Shown: piece by piece, positions 1 through 6,881 of the stretch
Position numbering within the stretch: position 1 is the first letter of the stretch
Layout: every line of letters begins with the position of its first letter
NCBI GenBank assembly: GCA_937906975.1
Contig: CALCUN010000115.1
Span: 1-38,644 of the forward strand
DNA: 38,644 nt
Reading direction: 5' to 3'
DNA from: an uncultured Bacteroidales bacterium
Lineage (GTDB): Bacteria; Bacteroidota; Bacteroidia; Bacteroidales; P3
Translations under genes and position numbers: made by a program
The notes under the pieces: generated by a model
The model's database searches: none
Told to the model about the DNA's origin: nothing
Seen by the model: the letters and a program-made list of their open reading frames with translations, nothing else

Positions 1-945
1 GTTGCATTGATAGTAGTATCAAAAGTAGGATTAACACTAACAGTTAAAGTAACAACGCTATCGCAACCGTTTGCAGAAGTAAGAGTTTGCGTGTAAACTC
101 CTGCTTCGCTAACGTTGAAACCATTTTCATTGTAAACTTGACCTTGACAAATTGTTGCAGAAAGTTCAGTATTGAAAGTTGGATTAACATTTAAAGTAAG
201 CGTAACAATACTATCGCAACCGTTTACAGAAGTAAGAGTTTGAGTGTAAACACCTGCTTCACTTACGTTAAATCCATTTTCATTGTAAACTTGTCCTTGG
301 CAAATTGTTGCTGTAAGTTCTGTATTGTAAATAGGATTAACATTTAAAGTAAGCGTAACAATACTATCACAACCGTTTGCAGAAGTTAAGTTCTGTGTGT
401 AAACACCTGCTTCGCTTACGTTAAATCCATTTTCTGTGTAAACTTGACCTTGACAAATTGTTGCCGAAAGTTCTGTATTGAAAATTGGATTAACATTTAA
501 AGAAAGCGTAACAATACTATCGCAACCGTTTACAGAAGTTAATGTTTGAGTGTAAATACCAGCTTCACTTACGTTAAATCCATTTTCTGTGTAAACTTGA
601 CCTTGACAAATTGTTGCAGAAAGTTCTGTATTGAAAGTTGGATTAACATTTAAAGAAAGCGTAACAATACTATCAAATCCATTTGAAGCAGTTAAAATTT
701 GCGTATAAACACCTGCTTCGCTTACGTTAAATCCGTTTTCTGTGTAAGTTTGTCCTTGACATATTGTTGCAGAAAGTTCTGTATTGAAAACAGGAATAAT
801 ACTCAAAGAAAGCGTAACAATACTATCGCAACCATCTTCTGTTATTAAAATTCGCGTATAAGTACCCTCTTCGTTTACGTCAAATCCAAATTCAGTGTAT
901 GTTTCTCCTGCATTTATTGTTGCATCGATAATAGTATCAAATAAA
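1..945 (-). repeat. 153-bp in-frame tandem repeats (51 residues each)
   Basis: The landmark ctatcgcaacc, or a close variant, recurs at 58, 211, 364, 517, 670 and 823, exactly 153 bp apart. Each unit encodes 51 residues with the order GCDSIVTL, NP.FNTELSATICQGQ, ENGFNVSEAGVYTQ. The outermost unit near 823-945 is the most diverged, while the inner ones are nearly identical at DNA level. The array continues beyond the left edge. Confidence 0.95.
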
Positions 946-2348
946 ATAGAGTCAAAAATTGCAGTAAAAGAAGTATCGCTTGAAAGATAAACAACTCTTG
1001 GGTTTTCTGTATTTCCGTCATTCCAACTTACGAATTGATAACAAATGTTTGCTGTTGCAGTAAGCGTTGCAGTAGAACAATTATTCCTTTCAATCGCTAC
1101 ACTTCCTCTACTTTCATTATTAACATACGTATTAATATCAAAAGTAATTTCGTGAATATTATTAGAATTGAAATAATCTCCCCAAGATGAAATATAATCA
1201 TCTTTCAATCCACAATTAACATAAAGAATCTTATTAGACGGTGTATTGTTAAAAACATTATTACCTAATGCAGGAGGAATATCAGCAAGACAAGTAATAG
1301 AAGTTAAACTACTGCAATTATAGAACGCACTACTTCCAATAGTATCAACACTGTTAGGAATAGTAACAGAAGTTAAAGAATCTAAATTATAAGCAAAATA
1401 ATCAGGTATTCTTTGAACGCTATCACCAATATTTATTGTTGTAATAGGACAATCCTCAAATGGATAATAACCTTGCAGATTTATTATACCACCATAATAA
1501 ATATTATAAAAACCATTACAATTTATAGCATTATAATTTATAGTTGTTAAACTACTGCAACCAGCGAACGCATTAATTCCAATAGAAGTAACACTATCAG
1601 GAATATCAACAGAAGTTAAACTACTGCAACCACAGAACGCCCAAGCTCCAATAGAAGTAACACTATTAGGAATATTAACAGAAGTTAAACTACTGCAAAA
1701 ATAGAACGCCATCTCTCCAATAGTATCAACACTATTACCAATAGTAACAGAAGTTAAAGAATCTAAATTATAAGCAAAATTGTTTGGTATTCTTTGAACG
1801 CTATCACCAATATTTATTGTTGTAATAGGACAATTCTCAAATGGTTGGTCATAATAATCAAAATCATTACAATTTATAGCATTATAATTTAGAGTTGTTA
1901 AACTACTGCAACCAGAGAACGCAGCATCTCCAATAGAAGTAACACTATTAGGAATATTAACAGAAGTTAAACTACTGCAATCTTTGAACGCATAATCTCC
2001 AATAGAAGTAACACTATTACCAATAGTAACGGAAGTTAAACTACTGCAATTAACGAACGCACCATATCCAATAGAAGTAACGCTATTAGGAATAGTAACA
2101 GAAGTTAAACTTCTGCAACTTTCGAACGCAAAATTGGGAATAGAAGTAACACTATAATTTATTCCTTCGTAATTTACTGTTTCGGGAATAACTGCTGTTG
2201 TGATTGAATCATCACCTCTATAAATATTTACTTCTGCCGGATTTGTTGATGTTACTCGGTATCTTAACGAATCAATCATAAACGTTGTTTGTGCCATAAG
2301 CACGTTTGCACATAGCAGAGTGCAAATAAAGAATAATAATCTTTTCAT
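1..2348 (-). CDS. BspA-like leucine-rich-repeat surface protein, 3' end beyond window
   Basis: This reading frame is open from ATG at 2348 to the left edge, about 782 codons, so the C-terminus is missing. It starts with a signal peptide (MKRLLFFICTLLCANVLMAQ). Then come BspA-type leucine-rich repeats of about 23 residues, such as SLTSVTIPNSVTSIG followed by AF..CSSL, down to about position 1260. A short segment like divergent InlB B-repeats follows (FVSWNDGNTENPRVVYLSSD). From about 945 leftwards there are 51-residue repeats built on ATICQGQ, GFNVSEAGVYTQ and GCDSIVTL. LRR_5/BspA proteins are typically surface adhesins in this phylum. Export by the T9SS is plausible because SprA is encoded in this window, but the sorting domain would lie off the edge. 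The function is inferred from family only. Near-identical repeats make copy-number change likely. Confidence 0.9.
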   Translation of the reverse strand, partial: MKRLLFFICTLLCANVLMAQTTFMIDSLRYRVTSTNPAEVNIYRGDDSITTAVIPETVNYEGINYSVTSIPNFAFESCRSLTSVTIPNSVTSIGYGAFVNCSSLTSVTIGNSVTSIGDYAFKDCSSLTSVNIPNSVTSIGDAAFSGCSSLTTLNYNAINCNDFDYYDQPFENCPITTINIGDSVQRIPNNFAYNLDSLTSVTIGNSVDTIGEMAFYFCSSLTSVNIPNSVTSIGAWAFCGCSSLTSVDIPDSVTSIGINAFAGCSSLTTINYNAINCNGFYNIYYGGIINLQGYYPFEDCPITTINIGDSVQRIPDYFAYNLDSLTSVTIPNSVDTIGSSAFYNCSSLTSITCLADIPPALGNNVFNNTPSNKILYVNCGLKDDYISSWGDYFNSNNIHEITFDINTYVNNESRGSVAIERNNCSTATLTATANICYQFVSWNDGNTENPRVVYLSSDTSFTAIFDSILFDTIIDATINAGETYTEFGFDVNEEGTYTRILITEDGCDSIVTLSLSIIPVFNTELSATICQGQTYTENGFNVSEAGVYTQILTASNGFDSIVTLSLNVNPTFNTELSATICQGQVYTENGFNVSEAGIYTQTLTSVNGCDSIVTLSLNVNPIFNTELSATICQGQVYTENGFNVSEAGVYTQNLTSANGCDSIVTLTLNVNPIYNTELTATICQGQVYNENGFNVSEAGVYTQTLTSVNGCDSIVTLTLNVNPTFNTELSATICQGQVYNENGFNVSEAGVYTQTLTSANGCDSVVTLTVSVNPTFDTTINA

Positions 2349-2546
2349 TTTTTTATCTCTTTATGTTTTTTTAAATTTTTATTGCTCAATTAAAATACAT
2401 TAAAAAAGACGTGAGCCTTGTCTTATCGTAAATTGAGGTCCTGCATTACCTTACTAACCAAATAAGAAAAGCCCACGATATACTCGTGAGCGTCCTTTCC
2501 TTATTTTTTGGTTAGTAATTTTGAAATTTTGCAGGTTTCAATTTAC
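2349..2546 (-). ncRNA. Structured 5' leader RNA of the BspA-like gene
   Basis: Read on the minus strand, this leader folds into nested helices. P1 joins 2530-2546 with 2428-2445 (9 bp, a small internal loop, then 6 bp). P2 joins 2500-2518 with 2451-2466 (11 bp, an AAA bulge, 5 bp). P3 is GCTCACGA/TCGTGGGC at 2471-2491, with a U-G wobble that is only good on the minus strand. A further small hairpin, AAGAC-9 nt-GTCTT followed by a U run, lies at 2402-2424. Its loop repeats GCTCACG, the 5' strand of P3, so the 3' strand of P3 could pair with either copy. This supports an RNA acting in cis on the downstream gene. A small mobile palindromic element is the alternative. I do not recognise the family. 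Confidence 0.6.
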
Positions 2547-2554
2547 CAAAAATA
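2547..2554 (-). promoter_or_regulatory. -7 box TATTTTTG for the leader and BspA-like gene
   Basis: The minus strand reads TATTTTTG, matching the Bacteroidota TAnnTTTG box. Transcription would start near 2543, so the RNA would begin inside the 5' strand of helix P1. I see no clear -33 TTTG at the usual 19-bp spacing. Confidence 0.5.
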
Positions 2555-2756
2555 AGCAAAAACGCTTTTTTATGTCGTTAATTTTTTTGTTTTGTTATTT
2601 TGTTTACATTTTTCTTTTGTTAAAATTATTGCTTGCAAAGGTATGTAATAATTCAGTAACGACAAAATTTTATTTGTTAAAAAATTCTCTTGTGATTTCT
2701 CACGAAAATTAGTCGGAAATCGGCTTTTGTTTTGCTCAAATGAGAAGAAAAAAAAT

Positions 2757-2837
2757 TACCTCGTTATGGTAATTGGATTACTCCTTTGTGGTAATTGGAT
2801 TACCATAACGAGGTAATGCCTCTACCACAAAGAGGTA
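2757..2837. repeat. Array of four 15-bp words at exact 22-bp period (array A)
   Basis: Words are TACCTCGTTATGGTA (2757), TACTCCTTTGTGGTA (2779), TACCATAACGAGGTA (2801) and TACCACAAAGAGGTA (2823). The 7-bp spacers are ATTGGAT, ATTGGAT and ATGCCTC. Every word starts TAC and ends GTA. Word 3 is the exact reverse complement of word 1, and word 4 is the reverse complement of word 2 apart from two positions. The flanks are A-rich and contain no gene. It has the same geometry as 5561-5641. Confidence 0.9.
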
Positions 2838-3092
2838 AAAAAATAAATCAAAGAAAAAAAATAAAAAAATCTTCGCTTAAAAAATCAAGTGTTTGATTTA
2901 GTGATTTTTAGTTAAGGGTAAATAAATTGAAAATTTCAAACCAAAAATCTTTTACTTGAAAACATTGAAGTATTCGGCAATTAAGTTTTAAGAAAAAAAT
3001 GTTAAAGAATACAAGCCTTAGACAACTCAGCACCCGAACAAGGATTAAGAATATTCTTTTGGGAAGCAATAGATGTATAACAAACATTCAAA
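2838..3092. other. AT-rich intergenic stretch with no supported gene
   Basis: I see no gene here. It holds A-rich runs, a small hairpin near 2883-2899 (AAATCA/TGATTT) and a 24-codon open stretch at 3006-3080 that has no start codon. Confidence 0.6.
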
Positions 3093-3126
3093 AAAGGAGC
3101 AACGTTAATCACAACGTTGCTCCTTT
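3093..3126 (-). terminator. Intrinsic terminator after the RhuM-like gene
   Basis: A perfect 14-bp stem, AAAGGAGCAACGTT with AACGTTGCTCCTTT, encloses a 6-base loop. It is followed on the minus strand by a T run. It starts ten bases past the stop of the gene ending at 3136. Confidence 0.9.
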
Positions 3127-3135
3127 AATATAATC

Positions 3136-4131
3136 TCAATCAATTTCATTTAAAAACCTTTTGAGTTGTATATCAAAATCTGAATTTATTATTTGCGTTT
3201 TATTAAATATATCATATTCTTGTTCAGCTTTAATTTTCGCTTGCTCAGTTGAGACATTTCCCTTATCAGGCAAAATTCTATAATCCATAAACGCTAAAAA
3301 CTTATTGACACTTTCAGCAAATTGTTCCATATTAAAAACATTTTGACGTTCAATAAGGCTTTCTATATAATCAAAATAAGAAGACACAGTACGCTCTAAG
3401 CTTTTAATTTCATTCTCTTTAAGATAATTTTTTGCAATCGTTACATCTGATTTCAAAATACGTCCATTCGGAGAATTTTTCCATGTAGTCAATCCCATAT
3501 TCTCTTTATTATGGTCAGCATTGTAATATATAATTTCAGCAGCTGTTTGACCTGTAATAGCATAATGAAAACGATTTTGAATCATAGCATAAAAATCCTT
3601 TGTTGTAATCGCATTTTTATCATAATCAATACTACATTCAGCATATATATCTGTGATTTTCTGCCATATTCTTCGTTCACTCGCTCTTATAGAACGTATT
3701 CTTTCGAGCAACTCTTGAAAATAATCTACCCCAAAAGTTGTTTTACCTTGTTTTAAGCGTTCATCATCAAGTGCAAACCCTTTTTGAATAAACTCTTTCA
3801 ACACCTTTGTCGCCCAAACCCTAAAATGAGTAGCCTTAACAGAGTTTACACGATAGCCAACAGAGATAATCGCATCAAGAGAATAAAATTGAGTATTATA
3901 GACCTTTCCATCCTCAGCAGTATGTGCAATTTTTACACATACTGAATCTTGTTCTAATTCAAGAGTTTCAAATATATTTTTAAGATGTTTTGAAATCACT
4001 GTTCTATCTACGTCAAAAAGTTTTGCCATTGCCTTTTGCGTACACCAAAGAGTTTCATCTCTGACAATTACTTGAACGTTTGCATCTTCATTGGGCAAAT
4101 TATATAAAATGAATTGTATTTCTTGTAACAT
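3136..4131 (-). CDS. RhuM-family (Virulence_RhuM) protein
   Basis: This 331-residue protein has the RhuM layout. An N-terminal winged-helix-like region (residues about 20-60) reads LWCTQKAMAKLFDVDRTVISKHLKNIFE. Next is the conserved stretch FYSLDAIISVGYRVNSVKATHFRVWATKVL near 80-115. A long charged C-terminal part contains the typical block TAAEIIYYNADHNKENMGLTTW. RhuM proteins are widespread, often near mobile or defence genes. Their molecular role is not settled, though the N-terminus looks DNA-binding. The gene stands alone between its own promoter (about 4151-4158) and a strong terminator (3093-3126), in a region with small lipoproteins and repeats, which fits an accessory island. It is intact and of family length. 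Confidence 0.88.
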   Translation of the reverse strand: MLQEIQFILYNLPNEDANVQVIVRDETLWCTQKAMAKLFDVDRTVISKHLKNIFETLELEQDSVCVKIAHTAEDGKVYNTQFYSLDAIISVGYRVNSVKATHFRVWATKVLKEFIQKGFALDDERLKQGKTTFGVDYFQELLERIRSIRASERRIWQKITDIYAECSIDYDKNAITTKDFYAMIQNRFHYAITGQTAAEIIYYNADHNKENMGLTTWKNSPNGRILKSDVTIAKNYLKENEIKSLERTVSSYFDYIESLIERQNVFNMEQFAESVNKFLAFMDYRILPDKGNVSTEQAKIKAEQEYDIFNKTQIINSDFDIQLKRFLNEID

Positions 4132-4150
4132 AATTTCTATGATTGTTTTT

Positions 4151-4158
4151 CAAAGATA
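4151..4158 (-). promoter_or_regulatory. -7 box TATCTTTG upstream of the RhuM-like gene
   Basis: The minus strand reads TATCTTTG about 20 bases before the ATG at 4131. The spacing leaves a short A/T-rich leader, the usual pattern in this phylum. I see no clear -33 box. Confidence 0.55.
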
Positions 4159-4207
4159 CAAAAAATAAATTATAAAACCTACTTTCAGTCTTGAAAATCT
4201 CCTTTTT

Positions 4208-4663
4208 TTAATTCTTAGAATTAACTATAAAATCTTCTTCTTTTAAAGTAAATGTAAATTCTGTTGAGATAGAATATATATCAATGCGTTTGGATTGCCA
4301 CAAACTTTGTTTAAAGAAATTTCTCTCCTGAGAGCGACTCTCTTCCTTTGTCCAAATTTTCACAATCTTTCCTTGCGCATCGTTTAATCTTACAACACAA
4401 GAATCATATTCAAACAATCCTTCATCAAATCCGAAACAAGGATTATTATAACTAAAAGCAGAATGCAAAAATGCTGTATGCTTAGGATAAACTATAGCTT
4501 CCCTATAATTATAGTCATAGCCACTTAAAAGAGAAACGTGCAGAGTTGAATCAGTATAATTTTTCACATTATAAATCATCTCATCTAAATACTCTTCCCT
4601 TTCTATACACGAAAAAAACATAGATAAAGATAAGGCAAGAAATAAAAACTTTAATTTTTTCAT
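4208..4663 (-). CDS. Small lipoprotein, paralogue of its upstream neighbour
   Basis: I do not recognise a function. From ATG at 4663 it reads MKKLKFLFLALSLSMFFSC, a lipoprotein signal peptide whose Cys is followed by acidic residues. A TTG two codons upstream (4669) would lengthen the charged N-terminus without benefit, so the ATG was chosen. The mature part, about 132 residues, shares with the product of 4675-5106 the block YDSCVV....A.G...K.W.K, then FF....W. The two genes are therefore an old tandem duplication. Only 11 bases separate them (5 if the TTG is used), so they should be one transcript. The product is likely anchored in the outer membrane or periplasm. Confidence 0.75.
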   Translation of the reverse strand: MKKLKFLFLALSLSMFFSCIEREEYLDEMIYNVKNYTDSTLHVSLLSGYDYNYREAIVYPKHTAFLHSAFSYNNPCFGFDEGLFEYDSCVVRLNDAQGKIVKIWTKEESRSQERNFFKQSLWQSKRIDIYSISTEFTFTLKEEDFIVNSKN

Positions 4664-4674
4664 AGACAAAGCTT

Positions 4675-5106
4675 TTAATTTTCCATTAATCCCAAATTAA
4701 TATCTGAAATATCAAAAATATACACCCATGTATCTTTTCCCTTATGAAGTTCCCAATCGTCTTCTCTAAAAAATTCTTGTTCAAGAGAATTAACATCATA
4801 ATTTTTTCTCCACACTTTCAACACTTCTCCATGTGCGCAATCTCTTTTTACAACGCAAGAATCGTATGGAGCAAGGATTGAAAGAAAACTTTTAGACCAT
4901 GATTCTTCCCAATATTCTATTTGCTCTCCCTGTTTTATAGTCATACATTCTGGCTCACCATATTTGTATCCCATAAAATAGACTTGCTCATACGAAGTGT
5001 TTTTTATTTTCAAGAAAGTTACGAAATCAGGCTCACATCGAAAGCAAGAGAATAAAACAAACACAACTCCTGCTAAAAAAATCTTAAAATACATTCTGTT
5101 TTTCAT
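4675..5106 (-). CDS. Small lipoprotein, first gene of a paralogous pair
   Basis: This 143-residue protein begins with a lipoprotein signal (MKNRMYFKIFLAGVVFVLFSC, Cys near residue 21). The mature region opens with a short beta-rich segment, FVTFLKIKNTSYEQVYFMG. It carries the block APYDSCVVKRDCAHGEVLKVW, which matches the next gene. I do not recognise a family or function. It heads a two-gene transcript behind a good Bacteroidota promoter (5129-5159). Both proteins look like secreted beta-sandwich lipoproteins, but that is inference. Confidence 0.75.
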   Translation of the reverse strand: MKNRMYFKIFLAGVVFVLFSCFRCEPDFVTFLKIKNTSYEQVYFMGYKYGEPECMTIKQGEQIEYWEESWSKSFLSILAPYDSCVVKRDCAHGEVLKVWRKNYDVNSLEQEFFREDDWELHKGKDTWVYIFDISDINLGLMEN

Positions 5107-5128
5107 TGCTGTAAACTTTATATTTTTG

Positions 5129-5159
5129 CAAATATATAAACATTTAAAACAACTGCAAA
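5129..5159 (-). promoter_or_regulatory. TTTG-N19-TATATTTG promoter of the lipoprotein pair
   Basis: The minus strand carries TTTG (5159-5156), exactly 19 bp, then TATATTTG (5136-5129). This is the full Bacteroidota -33/-7 layout. The expected start near 5126 leaves a 20-base leader. The -7 box abuts an inverted TATTTTTG (5121-5128) on the plus strand, forming a palindrome. Confidence 0.75.
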
Positions 5160-5180
5160 AAAAGTCTAAGAGAAAAAAAA

Positions 5181-5474
5181 ATAAAGCTAAGAGAAATTTT
5201 AAAAACTGAAGAAGACCTTATAATAACTAACTTTTTAATTAAACACAAAAACTATTTTGTCAATCCAAACGCAAACTTTACTATTTCAATTCTCACAAAT
5301 GTTTTAGGCGTTGATAGATTTGTTATAGGACAAACAAACATCGGATTATTAAAACTGCTAACCGCAGGAGGATTGGGCGTTTGGGCAATAATAGATTGGT
5401 TCCAAATCAAAGAATTAACGCAAGAATATAACTTCAATAAAGCATTAGAAATCATAGAAATAATAAAAGGCTAA
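5181..5474 (+). pseudogene. TM2-domain membrane protein lacking a start codon
   Basis: The plus-strand frame from the stop at 5145-5147 to TAA at 5472-5474 encodes a clear TM2 domain. It has SILTNVLGVDRFVIGQ, then NIGLLKLLTAGGLGVW, then AIIDWFQIKELTQEYNF, which are the two membrane helices joined by the GVDRF turn. There is no ATG, GTG or TTG anywhere in the frame before the domain. Bacteroidota TM2 proteins usually have 20-30 more N-terminal residues, and these are absent because the adjoining DNA is the neighbouring gene's promoter. So it is 5'-truncated, unless it starts at the ATA at 5181, which follows an A-rich leader. The antisense frame at 5252-5455 is its shadow. Confidence 0.75.
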
Positions 5475-5519
5475 AACAAAACAAAGAAAAAAGATTTTTT
5501 TTCTTTATTTTAATAAATT

Positions 5520-5561
5520 AAATCAGTCATTTTTTCAATAAAATAGCTGATTTATTTTTTT
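5520..5561 (+). terminator. Terminator after the TM2 reading frame
   Basis: AAATCAG (5520-5526) pairs with CTGATTT (5547-5553), with an inner ATTTT/AAAAT extension. A T run follows up to 5560. A weaker A/T hairpin lies just before it at 5482-5505. A retained terminator suggests the TM2 gene was recently functional. Confidence 0.6.
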
Positions 5562-5641
5562 ACAACGCAATTGTACGAGTAGTTTAATCAAGTTAAATTG
5601 GTAGTTTAATCAAATTAAACTTGTAGTACGAAGCGATTGTA
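5561..5641. repeat. Array of four 15-bp words at exact 22-bp period (array B)
   Basis: Words are TACAACGCAATTGTA (5561), TTTAATCAAGTTAAA (5583), TTTAATCAAATTAAA (5605) and TACGAAGCGATTGTA (5627). The 7-bp spacers are CGAGTAG, TTGGTAG and CTTGTAG. Words 1 and 4 agree at 12 of 15 positions and words 2 and 3 at 14 of 15. Words 2 and 3 are dyads around a central CAA. The word length, spacer length and period equal those of array A at 2757-2837, but the sequences differ. Confidence 0.9.
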
Positions 5642-5704
5642 CTAATTTCCAATGCCATTTTTCTTAATTTTTTCTTCGTTTTTTTTGTTTTAAGAAATAT
5701 TTTC

Positions 5705-6244
5705 CTATTCTATTTTGCAAATACTAAGACAGTGTTCTTTGTTATAATAAAGCGTGTATTTGTTATCAAAAAATTTTGACTGCTCTATTACCGAAAATTT
5801 ATTAAACCCTCCTGCTATTCCTTCGCCTGTGCATTTTACAAATGCTTCTTTCAGAGTCCATATTTTTGTAAATGCTTCATCTTGTTCTTCTTTTGGCAGT
5901 GAAGAAAGATAGATATATTCCTCTTGATGAAAGTATCGTTTTGCTAAATTGAGGTTACATTTTCTTGTGTTTTCAATATCTATTCCTATCTCTTTATCGT
6001 GGAGGGCTATTGCTATGTGTGATTTTGTGTGTGAGATAGAAAAATGTAGATTTTCATTATATAAAAAATAAGGTTTGCCTTTTTCCTTCACTGCAATAGT
6101 GGTTGGAAAAGACAAACCTTTTTCTTTGATTATTGAAAGTAATTGTTGTTTTGCAAGTAGTGAGATTTGCTTGGGGCGAGACAAAGATTTGTCAATGCCA
6201 AACGCCTTTTCACAATCTTCTATCTTGAAAACAAAGTACTCCAA
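5705..6244 (-). CDS. 4'-phosphopantetheinyl transferase (Sfp/AcpT type)
   Basis: The enzyme moves the phosphopantetheine arm of CoA onto a carrier-protein serine. The 179-residue protein shows SISHT (69-73), GIDIE (87-91, magnesium-binding acids) and WTLKEAFVKCTGEG (about 129-142, the W..KEA.K..G.G signature). It is shorter than many Sfp proteins, as is common in this phylum. The frame has a TAA four codons before residue 1 and no ATG near the N-terminus, so the start is TTG at 6244, five bases after the FKBP stop. It is the last gene of the minus-strand run from 13153. No polyketide or peptide synthase is seen here, so the target is probably fatty-acid or another acyl carrier protein. Confidence 0.9.
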   Translation of the reverse strand: MEYFVFKIEDCEKAFGIDKSLSRPKQISLLAKQQLLSIIKEKGLSFPTTIAVKEKGKPYFLYNENLHFSISHTKSHIAIALHDKEIGIDIENTRKCNLNLAKRYFHQEEYIYLSSLPKEEQDEAFTKIWTLKEAFVKCTGEGIAGGFNKFSVIEQSKFFDNKYTLYYNKEHCLSICKIE

Positions 6245-6249
6245 TTCTC

Positions 6250-6870
6250 TTATTTAATGTCTAACAATTCTACTTCAAAAATCAAAGTGCTACCTGCTGG
6301 AATTGTTCCAACGGCTTGGTCTCCGTAAGCAAGGTCAGCAGGAATGAAGAATTTGTATTTACTTCCTATGCTCATAAGTTGCACTCCTTCTGTCCAGCCT
6401 GCAATTACTTGATTCAAAGGGAAAGAAATTGGTTCGCCTCTTTCAACTGATGAATCGAAAACTTGACCATTTAAAAGCGTACCGTGATAGTGTACATGTA
6501 CGGTATCTGTTGCAGCAGGCTTTCTTCCTTCTGCTCCTTTTATTACTTGGTATTGTAATCCGCTCTTTGTTTCAAATACTCCTGGGTTATTACGGTTTAC
6601 TTCCATAAATGCAGCACCTTCAGCTCTTGCTTTCTTGCCTTGTTCTGCCATTTGAGCTTGTTTTTTTGCTTGCATTTCTTGTTGCCAACGCATCATTACC
6701 TCATTTTTTTCTGTTTCTGACAAAAGATTTTCGCTTTTTCCTGTTGCAGCAGCTTTCAATGCTTCTACCAATACATCAATATCTATGTCGTATCCTTCTC
6801 TTTGGAATGAGAATCCTATATCTTCTCCTATGATATAGCTAATTTTTTGTGTGTCGTTTGTTAATTTCAT
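6250..6870 (-). CDS. FKBP-type peptidyl-prolyl cis-trans isomerase
   Basis: This 206-residue protein has the FklB/FkpA arrangement. A helical dimerisation domain spans residues 1-95 (with QEMQAKKQAQMAEQGKKARA), then a linker ending SGLQYQVIKGAEG. The FKBP fold from about 115 has VHVHYHGTLLNGQVFDSS, VIAGWTEGVQLMSIGSKYKF, IPADLAYGDQ and IPAGSTLIFEVELLDI. No signal peptide is visible, so it is probably cytoplasmic, unlike FkpA. It catalyses proline isomerisation and may act as a folding helper. It lies 11 bases after the secreted S46 peptidase gene and 5 before the transferase gene, in one transcript. Confidence 0.93.
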   Translation of the reverse strand: MKLTNDTQKISYIIGEDIGFSFQREGYDIDIDVLVEALKAAATGKSENLLSETEKNEVMMRWQQEMQAKKQAQMAEQGKKARAEGAAFMEVNRNNPGVFETKSGLQYQVIKGAEGRKPAATDTVHVHYHGTLLNGQVFDSSVERGEPISFPLNQVIAGWTEGVQLMSIGSKYKFFIPADLAYGDQAVGTIPAGSTLIFEVELLDIK

Positions 6871-6881
6871 TTTCTATTTCC

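Noticed and set aside
1..945. Regular repeats considered as a CRISPR array
   Set aside because: The 153-bp units are in frame, code for repeated protein modules and have no unique spacers.
2521..2712. 63-codon plus-strand frame
   Set aside because: It overlaps the structured leader and its promoter on the other strand, has no family-like sequence and shows only Phe/Leu-rich AT bias.
3006..3080. 24-residue plus-strand stretch ending LRIFFWEAIDV, resembling a protein C-terminus
   Set aside because: There is no start codon and a stop directly upstream; too short to call a gene remnant without a homologue.
4997..5209. 70-codon plus-strand frame rich in Lys
   Set aside because: It is antisense to the lipoprotein signal region and runs through the promoter; the real plus-strand frame here is the TM2 one.
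5252..5455. 67-codon minus-strand frame
   Set aside because: It is the antisense shadow of the TM2 domain, which is recognisable on the plus strand.
5660..5697. TTTCTTAA/TTAAGAAA hairpin after the phosphopantetheinyl transferase gene
   Set aside because: The stem is weak and purely A/T; it may end the long transcript but I cannot support it as a terminator.
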